From Qipengyuania sp. HL-TH1 (lineage in GTDB: Bacteria > Pseudomonadota > Alphaproteobacteria > Sphingomonadales > Sphingomonadaceae): 64,000 nucleotides of DNA. Where the stretch lies: assembly GCF_036365825.1 (NCBI RefSeq), contig NZ_CP142675.1, forward strand, positions 2,984,501-3,048,500. Direction: 5' to 3'. This document shows positions 25,167-34,360 of the stretch, one piece after another. Positions within the stretch are counted from its first letter, which is position 1, and each line of letters starts with the position of its first letter. The notes under the pieces are model-generated. The model saw only the letters and a list, made by a program, of their open reading frames with translations, did not search any database and was not told the origin of the DNA. The position numbers and the translations under genes are program-made.

Positions 25167-25792
25167 GCCGCCCGCTGATCATCTCCGATTGCGACGAAGT
25201 GCTGTTGTACATGGTCTCGCCCTTCCGCGACTGGCTGGCCGAAACGCAGGGCGTCGAATTCCGTATGGAAGGCAATGATTTTGCCAAGGCGCTGCGCTGG
25301 CAGGAGAGCGGGGAGCTCCTCGCCCCGGAAGAGATCTGGCAGAAGCTGGGCGGGTTCTTCGATACCGAAATGCACCGCCAGACGCCGATTCCCGGCGCGA
25401 TCGAGGGGCTGGGCGCGCTGCGCGAGAACGCCGATGTGGTGATCCTCACCAATCTCGTCGACAAGCGGCAGGAAATGCGCCGGGCGCAATTGCTCGATCA
25501 TGGGTTGGACGCGCGCGTCTTTACCAATCAGGGGCCCAAGGGTCCGGCGCTGCAGGCGATCCTCGACGAATACAATCCCTCCAAGGCGATCTTCATCGAC
25601 GACCTTGCGCAGCACCATCGCTCTGCGCGAGAGACGGTGGGGAGCATCACCACGCTGCATCTGTGCGGCGAACCGCTGCTCGCTCCGCATATCGACTGCG
25701 CGCACACGTCGGGCCACGCCGATGCGCGGATCGACAGCTGGGATGCAGCGCTGCCGTGGCTGCTGGACGAAATCGAGAAGGAAACCGCATGA
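25163..25792 (+). CDS. HAD-superfamily hydrolase
   Basis: 209 residues. The nucleophile motif DCDEVL is close to the N-terminus, motif II is VILTNLVD, and the acidic motif IV is IFIDDLAQHH. The helical cap is small. The substrate is not predictable. ATGA overlaps with both neighbours make it part of a five-gene run (DUF3572, HAD, RidA, GDPD, GNAT). Confidence 0.85.
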   Translation: MSRPLIISDCDEVLLYMVSPFRDWLAETQGVEFRMEGNDFAKALRWQESGELLAPEEIWQKLGGFFDTEMHRQTPIPGAIEGLGALRENADVVILTNLVDKRQEMRRAQLLDHGLDARVFTNQGPKGPALQAILDEYNPSKAIFIDDLAQHHRSARETVGSITTLHLCGEPLLAPHIDCAHTSGHADARIDSWDAALPWLLDEIEKETA

Positions 25793-26244
25793 GCATTCAC
25801 ACACGCCTCCGCGAACTCGGGCTGCAGCTCCCCCATGCCGCTGCGCCCGTCGCCAGTTACCAGCCGGTCGTGGTCGACGGCCACACCGCCTATGTTTCGG
25901 GGCAATTGCCTTTCGTCGACGGCAAGCTGGTTACCGGCAAGCTGGGCGATACCGTCACGCTCGAACAGGGCCAGGAAGCAGCCCGCGCCTGCGGCTTGAT
26001 GATCCTGGCGCAACTCGAAGCGGCAGGGCTGCTCGAGCGGGTCGCGCATATGGTCAAGCTTGGCGGTTTCGTCGCCTCGACCCCCGATTTCACCGACCAG
26101 CCCAAGGTCGCCAATGGTGCCTCGGACCTGATGGCCGAAGTCTTCGGCGATGCCGGCAAGCACGCGCGCAGCGCGGTGGGCGTGCCGGTCCTGCCGCTCA
26201 ACGCCGCGGTCGAGGTCGATGCGATCGTTGCTCTCAAGGCTTGA
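25789..26244 (+). CDS. RidA/YjgF-family enamine deaminase-like protein
   Basis: 151 residues. It is homologous to the RidA group that hydrolyses reactive enamine/imine intermediates (AYVSGQLPFVDGKL, VKLGGFVASTPDFTDQPKVANGAS, ARSAVGVPVLPLNAAVEVDAI). The arginine corresponding to the catalytic one is in ARSAVG. It belongs to the long-form (about 150 aa) subfamily common in alphaproteobacteria. Overlaps HAD by 4 bases and GDPD by 26 bases. Confidence 0.9.
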   Translation: MSIHTRLRELGLQLPHAAAPVASYQPVVVDGHTAYVSGQLPFVDGKLVTGKLGDTVTLEQGQEAARACGLMILAQLEAAGLLERVAHMVKLGGFVASTPDFTDQPKVANGASDLMAEVFGDAGKHARSAVGVPVLPLNAAVEVDAIVALKA

Positions 26245-26989
26245 TCGTTTCTTCGTAGCTGCTCCCGATCCCGCGCGGGTCGGCTGGCTGCGCAACTGGA
26301 CCTTTGCGCACCGCGGATTGCACCGCGAGGGCGTCCCCGAAAACTCGCTCGCAGCCTTTTCCGGGGCGATCGACCGGGGCATGGGGATCGAATGCGATAT
26401 CCAGCGCAGCCGTGATCACGCCGCGATGCTGGTGCACGATTGGGAGCTCGAGCGGCTGACCGGAGTGACCGGGCCGACCGCCGGCTATTCCGCCGAGGAA
26501 CTGGCGCAGATCGCGTTTCTCGACAGCGAACACCGGCTCGCGCGGCTGGACGATTTGCTGGCGCTCGTAGACGGCGCGGTCCCGCTGCTGATCGAGATCA
26601 AGTCGCGCCGCCGCTACGATGTCGAACAAAGCTGCATCGCGGTGCGCGACGCGCTGGTCGGCTATAGGGGCCGGCATGCCGTGATGAGCTTCGATCCGCG
26701 TGTGGCGCGCTGGTTCCGCCGCCATGCGCCGGATATCGTGCGCGGACTGGTCGTGCGCGAGGATGCCCACGGTATGACCCAGCAGGCATGGCAGCGGCAT
26801 CTGGCGCTGTGGGTCGCGCGGCCCGAATTCATCGCCTATCATGTCGCGGCTTTGCCAAGTCCGATGGTTTCCTCCTTGCGTGCGGGCGGCATGCCGGTGC
26901 TCACCTGGACGGTGAATACGCCCGAATTGCTCGCGCATGCCCGCAGCCACGCCGATGCCCCGATTGCCGAAGGGGCCGGCGTCCCATGA
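26219..26989 (+). CDS. glycerophosphodiester phosphodiesterase family protein
   Basis: 256 residues. Catalytic motifs are FAHRGLHREGVPENS (HRG and E-N-S), IECDIQ (E-x-D metal ligands), and LVHDWELERLTG with the second histidine. The C-terminus GMPVLTWTVNT fits the barrel end. It hydrolyses glycerophosphodiesters to glycerol-3-phosphate and an alcohol. No signal peptide, so probably cytosolic. Embedded in an overlapping operon, with ATGA into the next gene. Confidence 0.9.
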   Translation: MRSLLSRLDRFFVAAPDPARVGWLRNWTFAHRGLHREGVPENSLAAFSGAIDRGMGIECDIQRSRDHAAMLVHDWELERLTGVTGPTAGYSAEELAQIAFLDSEHRLARLDDLLALVDGAVPLLIEIKSRRRYDVEQSCIAVRDALVGYRGRHAVMSFDPRVARWFRRHAPDIVRGLVVREDAHGMTQQAWQRHLALWVARPEFIAYHVAALPSPMVSSLRAGGMPVLTWTVNTPELLAHARSHADAPIAEGAGVP

Positions 26990-28122
26990 GCGATGGCGGC
27001 CTCGCCGCGCGGGTCGGCGGGTCGGTCGGCGCCTTCGACCGCGACCAGTGGAACGCGCTCGCGGGGGCGGACAATCCCTTCGTCAGTCACGAATTCCTCA
27101 CCGCGCTGGAAGATTCGGGCAGCGTCGGGCCGGGCACCGGCTGGCAGCCGGCCCCGCTCGTCATCAGCGAAGAGGGCGGGCCGCTGGTCGCCGCCATGCC
27201 CGCCTATCTCAAGGGCCACAGCCAGGGCGAATATGTCTTCGACCATCATTGGGCCGATGCGTTCGAGCGGGCCGGGGGCAGCTATTACCCCAAGCTGCAG
27301 ATCGCCGCGCCGTTCACCCCTGCGACGGGGCCGCGCCTGCTGCTGTCGGACCCGGCCTATGCCGCGCCGCTCCTGGCCGCGGCCGAGCAATTGTGCCTGC
27401 AGAACGGTTTTTCATCAGCGCATGCGACCTTTATCGAACCCGGCCAGCAGCCGGTGTTCGAAGAAGCCGGATGGATGCTGCGTGCAGACCTCCAGTTCCA
27501 TTGGCACAATCACGATTTCGCCAGTTTCGACGATTTCCTCGCGACGCTTGCTTCGCGCAAGCGCAAGGACCTGCGCAAGGAACGTGCAGCGGCGCAGGCG
27601 GAGGTCGAGATCCAGCGCTTGCGCGGCGCGGATATCCGCGCCGAACACTGGGACGCCTTCTGGGAATTTTACCAAGATACCGGCGCGCGCAAATGGGGCA
27701 CACCCTATCTGACCCGCGCGGCCTTCGACCTGATCAGCGAGCGGATGGGCGAGCGGGTACTGCTCGTGCTGGCGTTAAAGGACGGCGAGCCGATCGCCGG
27801 CGCGCTCAATTTCATCGGCGGGGAGGCGCTGTACGGCCGCTATTGGGGCTGTACGCGCGAGGTGCGCTTCCTGCATTTCGAGCTGTGCTATTATCAGGCG
27901 ATCGATGCAGCGATCGAGCTGGGCCTCGCGCGGGTCGAGGCCGGGGCGCAAGGCGGGCACAAGCTGGCCCGCGGATATCGACCGGTCGAGACGGTTTCGG
28001 CGCACTGGATTGCCGATCCGGGGTTTCGCGCCGCGATTGCCGACTTCCTCGAGCGCGAGCGTGCGGGCGTGGCGGCCGATCGCAATTATCTGGCGACTCG
28101 GACGCCGTTCCGGAAAACCTAG
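26986..28122 (+). CDS. GNAT/FemAB-like acyltransferase (DUF482, peptidogalycan family)
   Basis: 378 residues. WNALAGADNPFVSHEFLTALEDSGSVG at the start, the central EYVFDHHWADAFERAGGSYYPKLQIAAPFTP and the C-terminal RGYRPVETVSAHWI...FLERER are typical of the DUF482 GNAT family. Its members are loosely tied to peptidoglycan or cell-wall aminoacylation (FemAB fold). The real substrate is unknown. It is the last gene of the operon starting at DUF3572 and converges with a SEL1-type gene. Confidence 0.85.
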   Translation: MSDGGLAARVGGSVGAFDRDQWNALAGADNPFVSHEFLTALEDSGSVGPGTGWQPAPLVISEEGGPLVAAMPAYLKGHSQGEYVFDHHWADAFERAGGSYYPKLQIAAPFTPATGPRLLLSDPAYAAPLLAAAEQLCLQNGFSSAHATFIEPGQQPVFEEAGWMLRADLQFHWHNHDFASFDDFLATLASRKRKDLRKERAAAQAEVEIQRLRGADIRAEHWDAFWEFYQDTGARKWGTPYLTRAAFDLISERMGERVLLVLALKDGEPIAGALNFIGGEALYGRYWGCTREVRFLHFELCYYQAIDAAIELGLARVEAGAQGGHKLARGYRPVETVSAHWIADPGFRAAIADFLERERAGVAADRNYLATRTPFRKT

Positions 28123-28454
28123 GCGGCCCGGCGGCGGCCTTCGGCGAGCCATTCGCGGGCGCGCCGCTGGGCTTCGGCGATTTCGCGGGCGGTCATTTCC
28201 TCGGAAATGTCGGCGCGGCACCAGCTGGCTTCCTCGTGCCCTTTCGATGCGGCGATGTTGAACCATTTGTGGGCTTCGATCAGATCGCAGACCGTGCCGT
28301 GGCTGCCGGTCGAAAAGGCGACGCCCAGATCATACAGCGCGGCGATGCGGCCCTGTGCGAATTGCGCGAGGCAATCGGCGACCAGCGCCGCAGCTTCTTC
28401 GCCCTGGACGATCGTCCCGCTGCCTCCTTCGATACTGGTAAGTTGCATTGTCAT
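28119..28454 (-). CDS. SEL1-like repeat protein
   Basis: 111 residues from ATG 28454 preceded by a GGGGGG ribosome site. It has the repeat-like pattern ALYDLGVAFSTGS... EAHKWFNIAASKGHEEA typical of a single SEL1 (TPR-like) repeat, followed by a basic C-terminal helix. It probably mediates protein contacts in the cytosol. Small hairpin CCGGT/ACCGG followed by T-rich sequence lies just upstream of the ribosome site. Convergent with the GNAT gene. Confidence 0.75.
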   Translation of the reverse strand: MTMQLTSIEGGSGTIVQGEEAAALVADCLAQFAQGRIAALYDLGVAFSTGSHGTVCDLIEAHKWFNIAASKGHEEASWCRADISEEMTAREIAEAQRRAREWLAEGRRRAA

Positions 28455-28739
28455 TCCCCCCAAAAAGAACCGGTTGGTGCACCGGACGATCAAGAATTGC
28501 TCAAATCATGGTCAATAAACGGTTAATGACCCGTCCGATTTCTTAACCCCTCCCCGAATAAACCCGCATCGGCCATGTCCGGAGGGCAATTCAACGGCTC
28601 GTCGGATTGGCGCTTGTGCCTCCGGTAGCGCTTGCCTATAGGCCGCGCCCAACGGGTCATCGGGGGCACCGGAAAACTTCGGGCCGACAGGACGACGATG
28701 GCCTGACGTCAGTATTCGACTGTGGTGAGAGGGTCCTCA

Positions 28740-29195
28740 ATGGCCTCCGTGGCAAACGAAAAGAAAAAACTTGCCGAAGCGCGCGCTGCGCTTGGCGACT
28801 CCTACGTTCCCGACGAAAACGAAGAATATATGAACCAGCGGCAGCAGGATTACTTCCGCATGCTGCTGCTCGACTGGAAGAAGTCGATCCATGACGCCGC
28901 CGGGCAGACGCTCCAGTCGCTGCAGGATGGCCCGATCCGCGAACCCGACCTCAACGACCGTGCCTCTTCCGAAACCGATTGGGGGATCGAACTGCGGACG
29001 CGCGATCGCCAGCGCAAGCTGATCTCGAAGATCGATTCCGCGCTGCGCCGTATCGAGCAGGGCGAATATGGCTGGTGCGAAGTGACCGGCGATCCGATCG
29101 GTCTCAAGCGGCTGATTGCCCGTCCCGTCGCCACCATGACCGTCGAAGCCCAGGAAGCGCACGAGCGCCGCGAGAAGATATCCCGCGACGACTAG
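28740..29195 (+). CDS. dksA: DksA-family transcription factor lacking most zinc cysteines
   Basis: 151 residues. DksA enters the RNA polymerase secondary channel and acts with ppGpp. The N-terminal coiled coil (YMNQRQQDYFRMLLLDWKKSIHDAA) and DRASSETDWGIELRTRDRQRKLISKIDSALRRIEQGEYGWCEVTGDPIGLKRL are typical. The usual CxxC...CxxC zinc finger keeps only one cysteine (GWCEVTGD; later AQEAHE). Cys-poor DksA forms are known in alphaproteobacteria. About 285 bases upstream (28455-28739) hold no gene that could be supported. ATG 28740 is preferred to GTG 28722 because GAGAGG precedes it. Confidence 0.9.
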   Translation: MASVANEKKKLAEARAALGDSYVPDENEEYMNQRQQDYFRMLLLDWKKSIHDAAGQTLQSLQDGPIREPDLNDRASSETDWGIELRTRDRQRKLISKIDSALRRIEQGEYGWCEVTGDPIGLKRLIARPVATMTVEAQEAHERREKISRDD

Positions 29196-29308
29196 ACGAC
29201 TAGGCGCGAGATAACCGAATGTTTATGTATCGCCGCTAGTGTAGTATCGGTCCAGCAATCGTCCGGGCCCTGGGCCCGAGCAACGCATGTAGGGATACGA
29301 TAAACGCC

Positions 29309-29683
29309 ATGTCCTCGGTCGAGACTCGCAATGTTACGCGTGATAGTCTGCTCCTGTTCGCCCAGTTGACCTTCGAAGGTCGCTCGGAAGCGATCCGGGT
29401 CAAGGTGCGCAATCTGTCGGCCGGCGGGATGATGGCTGAAGAAAGCGGCGTCACAGCCTCGCGCGGCGACCGCCTGATGATCGAGCTGCGCAATATCGGC
29501 ATGGTCAAGGGCAGCGTCGCCTGGGCGCAGGGGAACCGGTTCGGGGTGGCTTTCGAAAACGAGATCGATCCCAAAATCGTGCGGGCCCCCGTCGGCTCCA
29601 CGGCGCCCGCGCCGCGTTATACCCAACCGGCGACCCAGCCGACCACATTCTCCGACGAAGAACGTCGTCTCCGCAAACTCTGA
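29309..29683 (+). CDS. PilZ-domain protein
   Basis: 124 residues. It is a probable cyclic-di-GMP receptor, with the domain RxxxR-like arginines near the start and the VRNLSAGGMMAE (D/NxSxxG) motif, followed by the beta barrel ending WAQGNRFGVAFEN. The C-terminal tail is proline/threonine-rich and presumably disordered. The basic first motif is less complete than the canonical RxxxR, so nucleotide binding is not assured. Confidence 0.85.
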   Translation: MSSVETRNVTRDSLLLFAQLTFEGRSEAIRVKVRNLSAGGMMAEESGVTASRGDRLMIELRNIGMVKGSVAWAQGNRFGVAFENEIDPKIVRAPVGSTAPAPRYTQPATQPTTFSDEERRLRKL

Positions 29684-29727
29684 ATTGTTCGGCTGACGCC
29701 GGGCGCGGGGGCTGCTAACCGGCTGTC

Positions 29728-31188
29728 ATGCGCTCGTGGCTCCTCGCCTTCCTGTCTGCTTCGCTGGCTGCGTGCAGCGCGGGCACCGATGATGGCATCG
29801 TCGATGTCGCGTTCATTGCCGAGCCGGGGGAACTGGCGGCGGAGGGCGTCCGGCTGAGCCCCGCTGGCCAGCATGTCCGGGCGGCGGTCTCGACCGGCCT
29901 GGTGCGACTCGACCCGCGCGGCGAAGTGGTCCCCGGCGTGGCCGAACGCTGGATCGTGACCGATGGCGGCGCGAGCTATATCTTCCGCATCAATGAATTC
30001 GACCTGCCCGGCGGGTCGCGCCTGACCGCGCAGGCGGTGCGTGATGCGCTCCAGCGCCGCATGCGGCAGTTGCAGGGCACTTCGCTCGGCCTCGACCTCG
30101 CCAAGGTCCGCGATATCCGCGCGATGACCGGCCGGGTTATCGAAATCCGCCTCACCAGCCCGATGCCCGATTTCCTCCAGGTGCTCGCGCAGCCCGAACT
30201 GGGGATCGGCTTTGGCGAGCAGAGCGTAGGTCTCATGACACAGCGGGTGCAGGACGATGGGCTCCTGCTGTCCCCCTTGCGGCCCGAACTGCGCGGACTT
30301 CCCGAACAGCCGGGCTGGGACGAAGTCGTGCGGGCGGTGCGGGTGCACCCGGCGAGCGCCCAAGCCGCGACCGATGGGTTCGCGGAGGGCCGGTTCGACC
30401 TCGTACTCGGCGGACGGTTGGCGACACTGCCGCTGGCCAGCACCGGCCCGCTGTCACGCGGCAATGTGCGGCTCGATGCGGCGGTCGGCCTGTTCGGCCT
30501 CGATGTCCGCCGCGCCGCGGGCTTCCTCGGTACGATCGGCACCCGCGAGGCATTGGCCATGGCCATCGACCGCGAAGGCCTGATGCAGCCGTTCAACATC
30601 GGCGGGTGGATCGCCTCGACCCGGATTGTGCCGACCATCCTGTCGACACCCGCGCAATCCCCCAGCGAACGCTGGGCGGCGCTCTCGCTCGAGCAACGCC
30701 GGAGCGACGCCCGCCAGCGGGTTGCGCAATGGCGCGCGGGCAGCGGCCAGGAACCGCAGGTCAGCCTGTTCCTGCCGGCAGGACCCGGGTCCGACCTGTT
30801 GTTCGAGGGGCTGGCGGAGGATTTCGCCGCGATCGGTGTGTCGGCCACCCGCGCCGATACGCTCGATGCAGCCGATCTGACCCTGCGCGACCGCGTGGCG
30901 CGCTATGCCTCACCGCGCTGGTTCCTCAACCAGTTCAACTGCACCGTTAGCCGCCCGCAGTGCAGCGAGGATGCCGACTATCTCGTCGCGCTGGCGCTCG
31001 ATGCGCGCGATGGCGGGGAGGAAGCATCGTACCTTTATGAAGCCGAAGCCGCCCTGCTGGGCACCAATCTCTATATTCCGCTTGGCGCACCGATCCGCTG
31101 GTCGCTGGTCCGCGCGGATGTCGAGGCATTCATCGAGAACCCGTGGAACATCCATCCCTTGTTCCCCCTTTCCCGCGCACCCATTTAG
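29728..31188 (+). CDS. family 5 solute-binding lipoprotein (ABC type)
   Basis: 486 residues. The lipoprotein signal ends in LAAC (residue 16). It is a periplasmic binding protein of peptide/nickel (SBP_bac_5) type: FRINEFDLPGGSRLTAQAVRDALQRR, EIRLTSPMPDFLQVLAQPE and REALAMAIDREGL. Permease and ATPase genes are not next to it, so its partner transporter is elsewhere. The downstream DUF4112 gene begins 6 bases later. Confidence 0.85.
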   Translation: MRSWLLAFLSASLAACSAGTDDGIVDVAFIAEPGELAAEGVRLSPAGQHVRAAVSTGLVRLDPRGEVVPGVAERWIVTDGGASYIFRINEFDLPGGSRLTAQAVRDALQRRMRQLQGTSLGLDLAKVRDIRAMTGRVIEIRLTSPMPDFLQVLAQPELGIGFGEQSVGLMTQRVQDDGLLLSPLRPELRGLPEQPGWDEVVRAVRVHPASAQAATDGFAEGRFDLVLGGRLATLPLASTGPLSRGNVRLDAAVGLFGLDVRRAAGFLGTIGTREALAMAIDREGLMQPFNIGGWIASTRIVPTILSTPAQSPSERWAALSLEQRRSDARQRVAQWRAGSGQEPQVSLFLPAGPGSDLLFEGLAEDFAAIGVSATRADTLDAADLTLRDRVARYASPRWFLNQFNCTVSRPQCSEDADYLVALALDARDGGEEASYLYEAEAALLGTNLYIPLGAPIRWSLVRADVEAFIENPWNIHPLFPLSRAPI

Positions 31189-31194
31189 GACACC

Positions 31195-31611
31195 ATGGAC
31201 AATTCGAACCGCCCGCGCCCGATGGGGCTGGACCTGCCGACCGGCACCGATCCGGTGTCGATCCGCAAACGGATCGAGGCGATGGAGCATCTGCTCGAAC
31301 GCAGCCTGGTGGTCCCCGGTACGAAATATCCCATCGGTCTCGACACGATCATCGGTTTCATCCCCGTGGCCGGCGATATCATCACCGCGGCGCTGGCCGG
31401 CTATATCGTCTGGGAAGCGAAGAACCTCGGCCTGCCGCGCTGGAAGCTCTGGCGCATGATCGGCAATATTGCGATCGACAGCACCGTGGGCAGCGTCCCG
31501 CTTATAGGCGATGCCTTCGACGTGATCTATCGCTCGAACACCAAGAACCTACGCATCGTGAAAAAACACCTCGACACGCACCACCCGCATACGCAGGTGA
31601 TCGAGGGGTAG
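31195..31611 (+). CDS. DUF4112-family protein
   Basis: 138 residues. YPIGLDTIIGFIPVAGDIITAALAGYIVWEA and STVGSVPLIGDAFDVIYRSN are the conserved DUF4112 motifs, and two or three hydrophobic segments suggest the inner membrane. Function unknown. Follows the SBP gene closely and precedes kynA. Confidence 0.85.
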   Translation: MDNSNRPRPMGLDLPTGTDPVSIRKRIEAMEHLLERSLVVPGTKYPIGLDTIIGFIPVAGDIITAALAGYIVWEAKNLGLPRWKLWRMIGNIAIDSTVGSVPLIGDAFDVIYRSNTKNLRIVKKHLDTHHPHTQVIEG

Positions 31612-31647
31612 TTTCATCGGTGACCGATGCGCGCTAGGGCAGCGCGC

Positions 31648-32439
31648 ATGGCATCCGACGTCACCTATTCCAGCTATCTCGATCTCGACCGCATTCTTGC
31701 GGCACAGCACCCGGCTTCGGATGCGCATGACGAGATGCTGTTCATCATCGTCCACCAGGCCAGCGAGCTGTGGCTCAAGCTATGCCTGCACGAACTGTCG
31801 GAAGCGCGCGAGTGCATCCGCGAGGACCATTTGCGGCCCTCGTTCAAGATGCTCGCCCGCGTGGCGCGGGCGCAGGGACAATTGATCCAGAGTTGGGACG
31901 TGCTCAGCACGATGACCCCGCATGACTATTCGACTATCCGCCCGCATCTGGGCGGGTCGAGCGGGTTCCAGAGCGCGCAATACCGGATGATGGAATTCCT
32001 CCTCGGCGGGCGCAATCCGGACATGATCACCATGCACGAGGCCACGCCCGAGGTGGCCGATGCCTTGCGCGCCGAACTCACGCGTAAATCGATCTATGCC
32101 GAAGCGATCGCGCTGCTCGCGCGGCGCGGCTTCGCCATTCCCGAGGATGTGCTCGCGCGCGATCATGGCAGTCCGTGGGAACACACACCCGCGGTCGAGG
32201 CGGCCTGGGCGGAGATCTACCGCGACCCGAAGGAATATTGGGACCTTTACGAACTGGCCGAGAAGCTGGTCGATCTGGAATACCATTTCCAGCGCTGGCG
32301 CTTCGGCCATCTCAAGACGGTCGAGCGGATCATCGGCTTCAAGAAGGGCACCGGTGGGACCCCCGGCGTCCCCTATCTCGCCAGCGTGCTCAAGGCGGCC
32401 TTCTTCCCCGAGCTTCTCAGCGTGAGGACGGCGATATGA
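31648..32439 (+). CDS. kynA: tryptophan 2,3-dioxygenase
   Basis: Heme enzyme opening the tryptophan indole ring to N-formylkynurenine. About 263 residues from ATG 31648 (MASDVTYSSYL). Conserved: YSSYLDLDRIL, DEMLFIIVHQASELWLKL, RMMEFLLGGRN, and the C-terminal KKGTGGTPGVPYL. Substrate and heme histidines fall in HQASE and HLKTVER. First of three coupled genes (ATGA with kynB), together converting tryptophan to anthranilate and alanine. Confidence 0.96.
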   Translation: MASDVTYSSYLDLDRILAAQHPASDAHDEMLFIIVHQASELWLKLCLHELSEARECIREDHLRPSFKMLARVARAQGQLIQSWDVLSTMTPHDYSTIRPHLGGSSGFQSAQYRMMEFLLGGRNPDMITMHEATPEVADALRAELTRKSIYAEAIALLARRGFAIPEDVLARDHGSPWEHTPAVEAAWAEIYRDPKEYWDLYELAEKLVDLEYHFQRWRFGHLKTVERIIGFKKGTGGTPGVPYLASVLKAAFFPELLSVRTAI

Positions 32440-33086
32440 GCAGCTGGAAGACCACTCGCCGCATCTGGGACATCTCGCAGACGCTGCGCTCCGGCCTGCC
32501 CGTGTGGCCGGGCGACACCGCCTTCGTCTTCGACCGCACTTGGAAGATGGAGGATGGCTCGCCGGTCAATGTCGGACGGATGACGATGAGCACGCATTCG
32601 GGCACGCATGGCGATGCGCCGCTGCATTATTCGCCGACCGCGCCCGATATCGCGAGTGTCGCGCTCGACCCCTATCTTGGCGAATGCCTCGTGGTCGATG
32701 CCACGGGCGTGAGCGGCGGCACGATCTCCGTCGGCGATCTCCCGCATATCGAGAGCGCCGACCGCGTGCTGTTCCGAACCTTCAAGCGCTTTCCGCACGA
32801 CGCGTGGGACAGCAACTTTACCGCCATCGATGCCGAAGCGATCGAATGGCTGGCGCTGCAGGGCGTCAAGCTGGTTGGCACCGATGCACCCAGCGTCGAT
32901 CCGCAGGACAGCAAGACGATGGATGCGCATAAGGCGGTGCTCGCGCATGATATGCGCATCCTCGAAGGGCTGGTGCTCGATGACGTGCCCGAAGGGCGCT
33001 ATGAACTGATCGCGCTGCCCTTGAAGATCGCGGGCGGCGACGCGGGTCTCACGCGTGCCATCCTGCGCGAACTACCCAATGACTGA
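32436..33086 (+). CDS. kynB: kynurenine formamidase (arylformamidase)
   Basis: 216 residues. Hydrolyses N-formylkynurenine to kynurenine. The metal-binding motif HSGTHGDAPLHY is intact, and ISQTLRSGLPVWPGDTAF is typical of the bacterial KynB cyclase family. Overlaps kynA (TATGA) and kynU (8 bases), as expected for the operon. Confidence 0.95.
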   Translation: MSSWKTTRRIWDISQTLRSGLPVWPGDTAFVFDRTWKMEDGSPVNVGRMTMSTHSGTHGDAPLHYSPTAPDIASVALDPYLGECLVVDATGVSGGTISVGDLPHIESADRVLFRTFKRFPHDAWDSNFTAIDAEAIEWLALQGVKLVGTDAPSVDPQDSKTMDAHKAVLAHDMRILEGLVLDDVPEGRYELIALPLKIAGGDAGLTRAILRELPND

Positions 33087-34308
33087 GCCGGGGCTTGAGC
33101 GCGCGCGGATCCTCGATGCAGGCGATCCGCTGGCCGAATTTCGCGAGCGGTTCCTTGTGCCCGAAGGCGTGATCTACCTCGATGGCAACTCGCTGGGCTG
33201 CCTGCCGAAAGCGACACCGCCGCGGATGGAACAGGTCGTCCGCGAGCAATGGGGGCGGGACCTGATCCGCAGCTGGAATACGGCCGGATGGGTCGATTGG
33301 CCGGCCCGGATCGGCGCCAGGATCGCGCCGCTGATCGGGGCGCAGCCGCAGGAGGTTATCGCCTGCGATTCCACCAGCGTGAACCTGTTCAAGCTGATTG
33401 CCGCCGCGCTGGGGATGCGCCCGGGGCGCAAGGTCGTGCTCAGCGAGCCGGGCAATTTCCCGACCGATCTCTACATGATCGATGGCTTGGAAAAACAAGG
33501 GCTTGCCGAGCGCCGGCTGGCTCCGCGCGAGCGGCTGGCCGAGGCGCTGGATGACGATGTCGCGCTGCTGCTGCTCACCCATGCGCATTACAAGACCGGC
33601 GAACTGTTCGACATGGCCGAGCTTACCCGCGCCGCGCATGAGGCGGGGGCACTGGTGCTGTGGGACCTGTCGCATTCGGGCGGCGCGCTGCCCGTCGATC
33701 TGGGCGGGTGCGGCGCCGATTTCGCGGTGGGTTGCGGCTATAAATATCTCAACGGAGGGCCCGGCGCGCCCGCCTATGCCTTCGTGGCCGAACGGCACCT
33801 AAGCGCTGCACAACAGCCGCTGACCGGCTGGTTCGGGCACACAGCGCCCTTCGCGTTCAGCGACGATTACGAGGCCGCGCCGGGGATCGAAAAGCTGCTG
33901 TGCGGCACGCCCCCGATCCTCGGGCTGGCAGCGCTCGAAGTGGGCGTCGATCTCATTGCCGAAATCGGCGTCGACCGCTTGTATGCCAAATCGCAGGCGC
34001 TCTCCGAATTCTTCCGCCAGTGCCTGTCGGAACGCGGCGTCGAACTCGATCTCGTCAGCCCCGCCGATCCCGCGCAGCGCGGCAGCCAGCTCTCCTTCCG
34101 CCATCCGGAAGCCTATGCGATCTGCCAGGCGCTGATCGCACGCGGCGTGATCGGCGACTTCCGCGATCCCGATATCCTGCGCTTCGGCTTCGCCCCCGCC
34201 TATTTGCGGTTCGAGGATATCGCCGAAGCCGCGCGGCACCTTGCCGAGGTAATCGACACAGGCGAATGGCAGCACGCAGAATTCCGCGAGCGGGCAGCGG
34301 TGACCTGA
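33079..34308 (+). CDS. kynU: kynureninase
   Basis: 409 residues. PLP enzyme cleaving kynurenine to anthranilate and L-alanine. YLDGNSLGCLPK at the start, the PLP lysine in GCGYKYLNGGPG, DLSHSGGALPVDL and GWFGH are clearly present. Anthranilate may feed degradation or quinolone-like signalling. No anthranilate dioxygenase is near. Confidence 0.95.
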   Translation: MTEPGLERARILDAGDPLAEFRERFLVPEGVIYLDGNSLGCLPKATPPRMEQVVREQWGRDLIRSWNTAGWVDWPARIGARIAPLIGAQPQEVIACDSTSVNLFKLIAAALGMRPGRKVVLSEPGNFPTDLYMIDGLEKQGLAERRLAPRERLAEALDDDVALLLLTHAHYKTGELFDMAELTRAAHEAGALVLWDLSHSGGALPVDLGGCGADFAVGCGYKYLNGGPGAPAYAFVAERHLSAAQQPLTGWFGHTAPFAFSDDYEAAPGIEKLLCGTPPILGLAALEVGVDLIAEIGVDRLYAKSQALSEFFRQCLSERGVELDLVSPADPAQRGSQLSFRHPEAYAICQALIARGVIGDFRDPDILRFGFAPAYLRFEDIAEAARHLAEVIDTGEWQHAEFRERAAVT

Positions 34309-34360
34309 ACCGAGCCGCCTTTGTAAGTCATTGTTTAGTATCCGAAGCTAAGCGGAGCCC

